Positions 6,660 through 12,447 of a stretch of 24,307 bases of DNA are shown here, piece by piece. Location: the NCBI GenBank assembly GCA_036270095.1, contig DATBDE010000152.1:1-24307 (forward strand), in the 5' to 3' direction. The notes under the pieces are model-generated. The model was not told the origin of the DNA, searched no databases, and saw nothing but the letters and a program-made list of their open reading frames with translations. This stretch comes from DATBDE01 sp036270095 (lineage in GTDB: Bacteria; Actinomycetota; Thermoleophilia; Solirubrobacterales; Solirubrobacteraceae). Both the position numbers and the translations under genes were made by a program. The first letter of the stretch is position 1, and each line of letters starts with the position of its first letter.

Positions 6660-7244
6660 CTAGTAGGTGCTGCCGCCCGAGCCGCCGCTCGAGGAGGAGC
6701 TGCCGCCCGAGTCGTCGCTGCTTGAGGACGAGCCGCTCTTGGACGAGTCGTCGCCCTTCTCGCCCTTCTCGACCTTGGCCCCGTTGGACCCGACCGTGTA
6801 CCACTCGGCGCCGAACGCAGCCACGCCCTGGCCGGCGATGGTGCCGGACTTCTTGTCGCCCTCGAAGTAATAGAGCGGGTGGCCGTTGTAGGTCACCTGC
6901 TCCTTGCCGTCGGAGCGCATGGTCGTGCCCAGCATGTTCCCGGTCACGCCCGTGCCGGCGCTCGGCTTCCCCGAGGTGGTCAGCGGGGGCCAGTCGGTGG
7001 CGCACTCCCCGGAGCACTTGCTGGTCGACCCGCTGTCCTTCTCGAACAGGTAGAGCGTGCGGCCGCTCGGGCCGACGAGCACCTTGCCCGCCTTGGTGGT
7101 CCCGAGGTCCACCGCGACGGCGCTCTTGGTCGACGAGGAGGCCTTGCTGGAGGTGGTGGTGCTGGAGGAGGAGCTCGAGCTGCCGCACCCCGCGGCAACG
7201 AGCAGGGAGAGGATCCCGATGGCTAGTCCAATTCGTAGAGGCAT
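6660..7244 (-). CDS. Secreted-repeat lipoprotein (PF03640-like)
   Basis: A 194-residue exported lipoprotein. The signal peptide (MPLRIGLAIGILSLL...) ends in lipobox VAAG-C20. A Ser/Thr linker (about 21-40) follows, then the 'secreted repeat of unknown function' seen in COG4315 proteins: VLVGPSGRTLYLFEKDSG, CSGECATDWPPL, and a second copy with QVTYNGHPLYYFEGDK. The C-terminal 40 residues are almost only Ser, Gly, Asp and Lys. Proteins of this group are surface lipoproteins with no established biochemical role; the paired cysteines (CSGEC) could form a disulfide. It ends 20 bases from the bidirectional terminator. A 7-bp hairpin touches the start codon, and no clear Shine-Dalgarno is seen. Confidence 0.9.
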   Translation of the reverse strand: MPLRIGLAIGILSLLVAAGCGSSSSSSSTTTSSKASSSTKSAVAVDLGTTKAGKVLVGPSGRTLYLFEKDSGSTSKCSGECATDWPPLTTSGKPSAGTGVTGNMLGTTMRSDGKEQVTYNGHPLYYFEGDKKSGTIAGQGVAAFGAEWYTVGSNGAKVEKGEKGDDSSKSGSSSSSDDSGGSSSSSGGSGGSTY

Positions 7245-7266
7245 GGCGGGTGGTACGCGACCCGCC
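7245..7266 (-). other. Hairpin immediately upstream of the lipoprotein start
   Basis: GGCGGGT (7245-7251) and ACCCGCC (7260-7266) pair perfectly around an eight-base loop, adjoining the start codon at 7244 and 17 bases from the stop of the upstream minus-strand gene. There is no T-run. It may dampen translation of the lipoprotein or act as a weak terminator after the small upstream gene; the sequence alone does not decide. Confidence 0.35.
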
Positions 7267-7283
7267 CGCGGCCGGTTCGACGC

Positions 7284-7571
7284 CTACGCGAACCGCAATT
7301 TGGCCGACATGCGCGCCAACCTTGCCTTGCGCGCCGGCTCGGCCAGCTGCAGCCGTCGGGCGTGCAGCAGTCCGACGAGCGCGCCGCTGGGGCGGAACGG
7401 GTCGGCCACCGCGACGCCGTCGGCGAGGCCGAGAGCGGCCCACAGCTCGCCGTCGACCTCGGCCACGAGCAGCGGCTCTGCGGGCAGCGGCCGAGCGTCC
7501 AGCGTCGCGAGGCGCTCGAGCGCGGCGCGATCGTCGGGGTAGGCAATGCGTATGGTGAGTGACGGTGTCAT
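7284..7571 (-). CDS. Small protein with partial GNAT-like features, function unknown
   Basis: A 95-residue protein from ATG 7571. The opening IRIAYPDDRAALERLATLD is the usual first strand and helix of GNAT acetyltransferases, and LLVAEVDGELWAALGL resembles their second/third strand hairpin. The acetyl-CoA-binding Q/RxxGxG/A loop is missing, so it is only about half a GNAT domain and probably not an acetyltransferase. The C-terminal half is rich in Arg and Leu (GLLHARRLQLAEPARKARLARM). A good promoter, TTGACA-16-TATCTT, lies just upstream and gives a very short leader, which supports it as a real gene. It is divergent from the MocR regulator, which may control it (inference). Confidence 0.72.
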   Translation of the reverse strand: MTPSLTIRIAYPDDRAALERLATLDARPLPAEPLLVAEVDGELWAALGLADGVAVADPFRPSGALVGLLHARRLQLAEPARKARLARMSAKLRFA

Positions 7572-7633
7572 TGGAACAATGAGCAAGATATCGCTATTGT
7601 GCGACGTGTCAATGTCAAACAACTTCGTATTGT
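7571..7633. promoter_or_regulatory. Divergent promoter/operator between small gene and MocR gene
   Basis: This AT-rich island has a minus-strand promoter TTGACA (7612-7607), a 16-base spacer, and TATCTT (7590-7585), 13 bases before ATG 7571. On the plus strand TTGGAA (7571-7576), an 18-base spacer and TATTGT (7595-7600) precede ATG 7612 by 11 bases. An imperfect palindrome ACAATgAGC-N8-GCTATTGT covers 7576-7600 and so overlaps both promoters. TATTGT recurs at 7628-7633, 33 bases (about three helical turns) downstream. Such paired sites suit a dimeric MocR-type autoregulator. Confidence 0.55.
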
Positions 7634-9126
7634 CTGACCTAGTAGGGCAAATCGACCGAGAAGCGCAGGCGTCGGTCACCGCCCAGCTCGCCGAGGCCTT
7701 CATCGCCGCCATCGAGGACGGGCGGCTCGAGCCGGGCGCCAAGCTCCCGCCCACGCGCGAGCTCGCCGCGGCCGCCGGCGTCAACCATCTCACGGCAGCG
7801 CGCGTGTACAAGCGGCTGGCCGAGGACGGCTACGTGAGCGCTCAGGTCGGCCGGGGCACGTTCGTGCGGCTGCGCGCCACCGCGGTCGCGGCCGAGGCCG
7901 ACAGCGACGAGTGGCAGCAGTACGTTCTGCCCGACCGCCAGGCCTCCTACGCCCAGCAGGTCCACCTCGAGGCCTACCACAATCCGTTCGAGCCCGACGT
8001 GCTCTCGCTCGCCGTCGGCTGGCCCAGCCCCGACACCCTGCCCACCGATGACCTCGCCCGCATCGCCGCCGACGTGTTCCGCGAGGAGCGCGGCGACGCG
8101 CTCTCCTACCTGAGCGCGGAGGGCCTGCCGGCGCTGCGGGTCGAGCTCGCCGCCCGCGGGCGCGAGGCGGGGTTCGCCACCGACGCCGACGAGATCATCG
8201 TCACCAGCGGCGCCCGTCAGGGCATCGACCTCGTCGTGCGCACGCTCGTGCGCGCGGGCGACGTGGTGGCGATCGAGTCGCCGACCTTCACCGGCGCGCT
8301 GGCCTCGCTGCACGCGGCCGGCGCCCGGGTCATCGGCGTCCCGTTCGACGAGGACGGGGTGGACGTGGAGGCGTTCGAGCGCATCATCGCCCGCCACGAG
8401 GTCAAGCTGCTCTTCCTCCAGACCGCGTGCCAGAACCCCACCGGCCGCGACATCGCGCCCGACCGCCGCGCCCGCCTGGTCGAGCTCGCGCGCGAGCGCT
8501 CCTTCTTCATCGTCGACGACGGCGTCTACGCCACCCTGCGCTTCGACGGAGAGCCGTTTCCGCGTCTGCGCGCCGCGGCGCCCGACCACGTGATCTACCT
8601 GGATTCGCTCTCCAAGACCGTGGGCGGCGGGCTGCGGGTGGGCTGGGTGGCCGCCTCGGGGCCGGTGCGCGCGCGCCTGGCGGCCCTGAAGATGGAGAGC
8701 GACGTGCACACCTCGTCGCTGGACCAGCACATCGCCGCGCGCTACCTGCAGTCGGGCGCGCACGAGCGCCAGCTCGCCCGGGTCATGCCCTACTACCGCG
8801 AGCGCCGCGACGCCCTGCTCGAGGCGCTGGCCGAGCACCTCGCCGGCGAGTACACGGCGCCCTACCCGATCGGCGGCCACCACGCCTGGGTGACGCTGAC
8901 CCGCCGGATCGACGAGCAGGCGCTGCGCACCGAGGCGCTGCGCCACGGCGTGACCTACATCCCGGGCGGGGCGGCGGTCGCCCAGCCGACCGGGCGCACG
9001 AGCATGCGCCTGTCCTTCCCGCTGCTCACGCCCGACGAGCTGCGCGAGGCGGTGCGCCGCCTCGCGCGCGCGACCGAGTCCGTGCGCCGGCGCGCGGGCC
9101 TGGCGGCAACGGCGGCGCCCAGCTAG
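7612..9126 (+). CDS. MocR-family regulator (GntR winged helix fused to aminotransferase fold)
   Basis: A 504-residue protein. Residues about 17-86 are a GntR winged helix: LAEAFIAAIEDGRLEPGAKLP, TRELAAAAGVNHLTAARVYKRL, then GYVSAQVGRGTFV. The rest is a fold-type I PLP aminotransferase domain with CQNPTGRDI (PLP ring Asn), VDDGVYATLRF (Asp/Tyr contacts) and LSKTVGGGLRVGW, where K335 is the PLP Schiff-base lysine. MocR proteins are PLP- or aminotransferase-effector-dependent regulators, often of PLP, GABA, taurine or amino-acid genes (family knowledge). The target here may be the divergent small gene or itself. ATG 7612 is preferred because it directly follows the predicted promoter; an in-frame ATG at 7579 would lie within it. 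The stop shares CTAG with the convergent VKOR gene. Confidence 0.93.
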   Translation: MSNNFVLSDLVGQIDREAQASVTAQLAEAFIAAIEDGRLEPGAKLPPTRELAAAAGVNHLTAARVYKRLAEDGYVSAQVGRGTFVRLRATAVAAEADSDEWQQYVLPDRQASYAQQVHLEAYHNPFEPDVLSLAVGWPSPDTLPTDDLARIAADVFREERGDALSYLSAEGLPALRVELAARGREAGFATDADEIIVTSGARQGIDLVVRTLVRAGDVVAIESPTFTGALASLHAAGARVIGVPFDEDGVDVEAFERIIARHEVKLLFLQTACQNPTGRDIAPDRRARLVELARERSFFIVDDGVYATLRFDGEPFPRLRAAAPDHVIYLDSLSKTVGGGLRVGWVAASGPVRARLAALKMESDVHTSSLDQHIAARYLQSGAHERQLARVMPYYRERRDALLEALAEHLAGEYTAPYPIGGHHAWVTLTRRIDEQALRTEALRHGVTYIPGGAAVAQPTGRTSMRLSFPLLTPDELREAVRRLARATESVRRRAGLAATAAPS

Positions 9127-9542
9127 GTCGGCCCGACCGACGCCGGCACCACCGGCGCCCGCAGGAGCCGGACCACCGACAGCACGGCGATGACCGTCAT
9201 GATCACGGCGCTGCCGACGCACCACTGGCAGATCGCCTTGATGACGAACAGCTCGAGGTAGGTCAGGTAGAGGGAGAAGCCGAAGCCCACGAGGGCGAAC
9301 CCCGCGGTGGCGAGGCGCCCGGGGTCGCCGGGGATGAAGAGCGCGACGAGGATCCCGACGTAGCCGATCAGCCCCAGCACCGGCACCGGGATGCCGGCGA
9401 GCTTGGCGTAGCTCGAGGTCTGCACGGTCTCGCAGCCTCCGCTGGCCGCGCACAGCACGTGGATGCCCGCGTAGTGGACGTAGGTCAGATAGCCGGCGAT
9501 CCCCAGGCCGATGACGGCGAGGACGCCGATGGCCTTCGTCAC
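9123..9542 (-). CDS. Vitamin K epoxide reductase (VKOR)-family membrane oxidoreductase
   Basis: A 139-residue polytopic membrane protein with four hydrophobic helices (about 4-22, 52-70, 78-100 and 106-127). The redox centre is C105-Q-W-C108 at the start of the last helix; the loop pair C31 and C37 (LCAASGGC) would shuttle electrons from the partner. Bacterial VKOR reoxidises DsbA-like proteins using quinone, replacing DsbB in actinobacteria (family knowledge). The GTG start at 9542 overlaps the stop of the DsbA-like gene (GTGA), so the two are translationally coupled and very probably form one disulfide-forming system. Confidence 0.92.
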   Translation of the reverse strand: MTKAIGVLAVIGLGIAGYLTYVHYAGIHVLCAASGGCETVQTSSYAKLAGIPVPVLGLIGYVGILVALFIPGDPGRLATAGFALVGFGFSLYLTYLELFVIKAICQWCVGSAVIMTVIAVLSVVRLLRAPVVPASVGPT

Positions 9543-10348
9543 GTGCCGAGCTGCGAGTTGATCGCGGAGGCGAAGGAGCTCGGGTTGGTGACGTCGACCT
9601 GCTCGAGCGGCTGCGGCGACACGCTGCCGGTCTTCCCGAGCAGGAACGACGGCGTCGCGTTGAAGCCGTAGTGACTCGACAGCGTCTGGTCGGCCGCGAG
9701 CTGGGTCCGGGCCGCTGCCGGCGGGGGCTGGACCAGAGCCTGGGCGCCGTTGACCTTCGACCCGGCGGTGATCTTGGCCAGGAAGGCCGGTGTCACGTAG
9801 CCCGTGTTCTCCTCGCCCTGGTTGCGGTAGAAGAGGTCGGCGAAGTCCCACAGCCGGTTCTGCACCGAGGCCCCCGCGGCAACCTGTGCCGCCCGCTGCG
9901 AGTCGGGGCCGAGGATCGGCAGCTGGTGGAAGACCATGCGCACCTTGCCCGGCCGCACGTAGTCGCGGATCAGCGTCGGCAGGCTGTCCAGCGTGTAGGC
10001 CTGGCACACCGGGCACTGGAGGTCGGCGAACTCCTGCAGGGTCACCGGCGCCTTGGGGTTGCCGAGCGCGTTGCCCTTCTGCGGGATGCCGGCGAACAGG
10101 GCGTCGGTCGCCGCGATGCCGGCGGCCGGCGAGCCCTTGGTCGGCGGCTTCGTCGACTTGCTCGAGCCGCCGCTGGAGGAGATGACGATCGCGACGATGA
10201 CCACGATCGCCGCGCCGCCGAGGATGGCCCCGAGCTGCCACAGGCGGCGGTTACGCCGCGCCTTGAGGGCGTCGGCCTCTTCGCGAGCCTTGCGCTCAGC
10301 GCGCGCCGCGTCCCGGCGCTCCTTCTTGGTTTGGGGGGGCGACGACAC
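9539..10348 (-). CDS. Membrane-anchored DsbA-family disulfide oxidoreductase
   Basis: A 269-residue protein starting with GTG 10348. The N-terminus is very basic/charged (residues 7-35), followed by one transmembrane segment (about 38-57), so it is anchored with the catalytic part outside. The thioredoxin-fold domain (about 98-265) has the active site C112-P-V-C115 and the cis-proline in ATPSF (P233), with an inserted helical region as in DsbA. It introduces or shuffles disulfides in exported proteins. The coupled VKOR gene is its likely oxidant. Possible clients in this window include the cysteine-bearing lipoprotein and the secreted peptidoglycan enzyme (inference). Confidence 0.93.
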   Translation of the reverse strand: MSSPPQTKKERRDAARAERKAREEADALKARRNRRLWQLGAILGGAAIVVIVAIVISSSGGSSKSTKPPTKGSPAAGIAATDALFAGIPQKGNALGNPKAPVTLQEFADLQCPVCQAYTLDSLPTLIRDYVRPGKVRMVFHQLPILGPDSQRAAQVAAGASVQNRLWDFADLFYRNQGEENTGYVTPAFLAKITAGSKVNGAQALVQPPPAAARTQLAADQTLSSHYGFNATPSFLLGKTGSVSPQPLEQVDVTNPSSFASAINSQLGT

Positions 10349-10441
10349 GGCGCGTCAGCCTGTCAAACGGCGGTCAAAGGGAATTAAAGCGGTGGCGTCC
10401 AACGCGCCCAGCGCGCGGACAGATCGTCGTATCGTGGAGCC
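10349..10441. promoter_or_regulatory. Divergent region between dsbA-like and zur-like genes
   Basis: This 93-base gap holds a direct repeat GTCAAA at 10362-10367 and 10373-10378, spaced by 11 bases (one helical turn). On the minus strand these read TTTGAC twice and could be -35-like or regulator sites for the DsbA gene. For the zur-like gene, TATCGT (10430-10435) is a -10-like element 6 bases before ATG 10442, which would give a leaderless mRNA; the GGAG at 10436 is too close to act as a Shine-Dalgarno. No good Zur palindrome was recognised. Confidence 0.4.
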
Positions 10442-10888
10442 ATGCACGAACCCGCCAGTCCGTGGGTGGAGCGGGCAACCGCCGAGCTCGCGCGCGCCGG
10501 GTACCGGCGCGGTGGGGCGCGCCAGGCAGTCATCGAGCTGCTCGGGAGCCAGACCTGCGCGCTCTCCGCGGTGGACATCGAGGGGGCGCTGCGCGAGGGC
10601 GATCGCCGTGTGGCGCGGGCCCGCGTGTATCGCATCCTCGACGAGCTCGAGCGCCTCGACCTCGTCGCCCGCGTCGAGCTCGTCCGCGGCATGGCCCGCT
10701 ACGAGCCCGCGCACGGCGACGCCAGGCGCCACCACGACCACCTGGTCTGCGACGACTGCGGCGAGCTCATCCCGTTCCGCGACGAGGAGCTCGAGCGCAC
10801 GCTGCGCCGGGTCTCCGAGCGCGTGCCGTTCGCCGTCGAGGAGCACGAGGTCGTGCTCCACGGGCGCTGCGGCTCATGCAGCAGCTGA
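10442..10888 (+). CDS. zur: Fur-family metalloregulator, probably Zur
   Basis: A 148-residue Fur-family repressor. The N-terminal winged helix (about 8-85) includes RRGGARQAVIELL, LSAVDIEGAL and ARARVYRILDELERLDLVAR. The C-terminal dimer domain carries metal-binding residues: the cluster HHDHLVCDDCG (His ligands plus CxxC) and a second CxxC at the C-terminus (CGSCSS), which together make the structural zinc site. Fur proteins can sense iron, zinc, manganese or peroxide. The zinc assignment rests on the adjacent zinc-type ABC transporter and is inference. Its 3' end overlaps the convergent permease gene by 15 bases, so antisense interference between repressor and transporter transcripts is possible. 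Confidence 0.85.
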   Translation: MHEPASPWVERATAELARAGYRRGGARQAVIELLGSQTCALSAVDIEGALREGDRRVARARVYRILDELERLDLVARVELVRGMARYEPAHGDARRHHDHLVCDDCGELIPFRDEELERTLRRVSERVPFAVEEHEVVLHGRCGSCSS

Positions 10889-11710
10889 GCGGCGGCGCGC
10901 GGGGATGAGCCCGCGGGCGGCTGCGGCCACCAGGTAGGTGGCCACGAGGACGCCCGCGATCGAGGCGCCCGCGGCCGTCCCGGCGTAGTACGAGAGGTAC
11001 AGGCCGCCCATCGCGGCCACGATCGCCACCGCCGCGGCCACGACGAGCAGGGTGCCCATGCGGCGGGTCAACAGGCGTGCGGTCGCGGCCGGGGCGATGA
11101 GCACGGCGACGACGAGCAGGTTGCCCAGTCCTTGCACGGCCACGAGCACGGCCAGGGCGAGCAGCACGAGCAGCGCGGCGTCGACCAGCGCCGGCGCCAC
11201 GCCGAGGCCGCGGGCGCTCGTGCGGTCGAAGCCGACGACGAGGAGCCGCCCGTGCAGGAGGGCAAGGGCGCCGACCACGACGGCCACGAGCAGCGCTGCG
11301 AACAGCAGGTCGCTGTTCGAGACGCCGAGCACGTCGCCGAACAGCAGCTCGCCCAGCCCCGCCGGCACCGCCGGCGACAGGGCGAGCAGCACCCCGAGTC
11401 CGAACAGCCCGGTGACCACCACCGCCACCGCGGTGTCGCGGCCGACCGCGGGCGTGCGCGCGACCACGGCGACGGCCACCGCGGCGACGACGATCCCCAC
11501 CGTCCCGCCCAGCAGCAGCGGCAGCCCGAGCAGTGCCGCCGCGACCAGGCCGGGGAGCAGCGAGTGGGCCAGCGACTCGGCGCTGTAGGAGAGGTTGTAG
11601 AAGAGCACCCAGCAGCCCAGCGCCCCGCCGGCGATGCCGAGGAGCACCACCTCGGCGAAGGCGCGTCGCATGATCGGCTCGCTCCAGGGGTCGGCGAGGG
11701 CGTGCAGCAC
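10874..11710 (-). CDS. znuB: Metal ABC transporter permease (ABC-3 family)
   Basis: A 278-residue polytopic permease with about eight to nine hydrophobic helices, the normal size for ZnuB/TroC proteins. It shows the ABC-3 family signs EVVLLGIAGGALGCWVLFYNLSYSAESLAHSLLPG-like N-terminal region, LFGDVLGVS, LVVGFDRTSARGLGV and NLLVVAVLIAPAATARLLTRR. Start GTG 11710 overlaps the stop of the ATPase gene (TAGTG), showing coupled translation; a later ATG at 11671 is the alternative. It probably pairs with the permease half of the upstream fusion protein as a heterodimer (inference). The 3' end overlaps the zur-like gene on the other strand. Confidence 0.92.
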   Translation of the reverse strand: MLHALADPWSEPIMRRAFAEVVLLGIAGGALGCWVLFYNLSYSAESLAHSLLPGLVAAALLGLPLLLGGTVGIVVAAVAVAVVARTPAVGRDTAVAVVVTGLFGLGVLLALSPAVPAGLGELLFGDVLGVSNSDLLFAALLVAVVVGALALLHGRLLVVGFDRTSARGLGVAPALVDAALLVLLALAVLVAVQGLGNLLVVAVLIAPAATARLLTRRMGTLLVVAAAVAIVAAMGGLYLSYYAGTAAGASIAGVLVATYLVAAAARGLIPARRRSAAA

Positions 11711-12447
11711 TAGTCCGCGTCCCGCTCGTCGTGATGATGGTGGTGGACGGTGACGAGGTCGGCGCCGTAGGTCTCCTCGAGCACGTCCAGCGTGAGCGTC
11801 TCGGCCGGCGCGCCGAAGGCCACCTGGCGGCCGTTGAGGCAGAGCACGACGTCCCAGCGGCGCGCCTGGTCGACGTCGTGGGTGGCGATGAGCAGCGCGC
11901 GGCCCTCGCCGGCCAGCCGCACGAGCAGCTGCTCGAGGCGCTCGGCGCTGACGCTGTCCAGACCGGTGAAGGGCTCGTCGAGGAGCACCACGTCGGCGTC
12001 CTGCACCAGCGCGCGCGCCACCAACACGCGCTGGCGCTGGCCGCCGGAGAGGTCGCCGAAGGTGGCCCGCGCCTGGTCGGCCAGGCCGATGGCGTCCAGC
12101 GCCTCCAGGGCCTGCGCGCGCTCGCGCCGGCCCGGTCGCCGCCACCAGGGCAGGCGCGAGATCGCGCCCATTGCGGCCACCTCGAGCGCGCTGACCGGAA
12201 AATCCAGGCGCGAACGCTCCGTCTGGGGCACGACGCCGCAGCGGGCGGGTCGGAGCACGGTCCCCAGGCGTGGCGTGAGCTCGCCGGTCAGGACCCGGAA
12301 CAGCGTCGTCTTGCCGCCGCCGTTGGGCCCGAGCACGGCCACGCGCTCGCCCGCCCGGGCCGCGAAGGTCACGTCGCGCAGGACGATCTGCGCGCCGTAG
12401 CCAGCCGCCAGGCCCTCGCCGGCGACGAGCGGGGGCCGGAGGCTCAC
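11710..12447 (-). CDS. znuC: Zinc/manganese ABC transporter ATP-binding protein
   Basis: A 245-residue ABC ATPase. Walker A is GPNGGGKTT, the signature is LSGGQRQR, Walker B is VVLLDEP and the H-loop is ATHD. The Q-loop region reads VVPQTER, close to ZnuC. The C-terminus ends in five consecutive histidines (VTVHHHHHDERD), a likely metal-binding or metal-sensing tail. GTG 12447 is chosen because it overlaps the stop of the preceding gene (GTGA); a GTG six codons earlier at 12465 is also open. It powers the two permease domains encoded on either side. Confidence 0.92.
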   Translation of the reverse strand: MSLRPPLVAGEGLAAGYGAQIVLRDVTFAARAGERVAVLGPNGGGKTTLFRVLTGELTPRLGTVLRPARCGVVPQTERSRLDFPVSALEVAAMGAISRLPWWRRPGRRERAQALEALDAIGLADQARATFGDLSGGQRQRVLVARALVQDADVVLLDEPFTGLDSVSAERLEQLLVRLAGEGRALLIATHDVDQARRWDVVLCLNGRQVAFGAPAETLTLDVLEETYGADLVTVHHHHHDERDAD

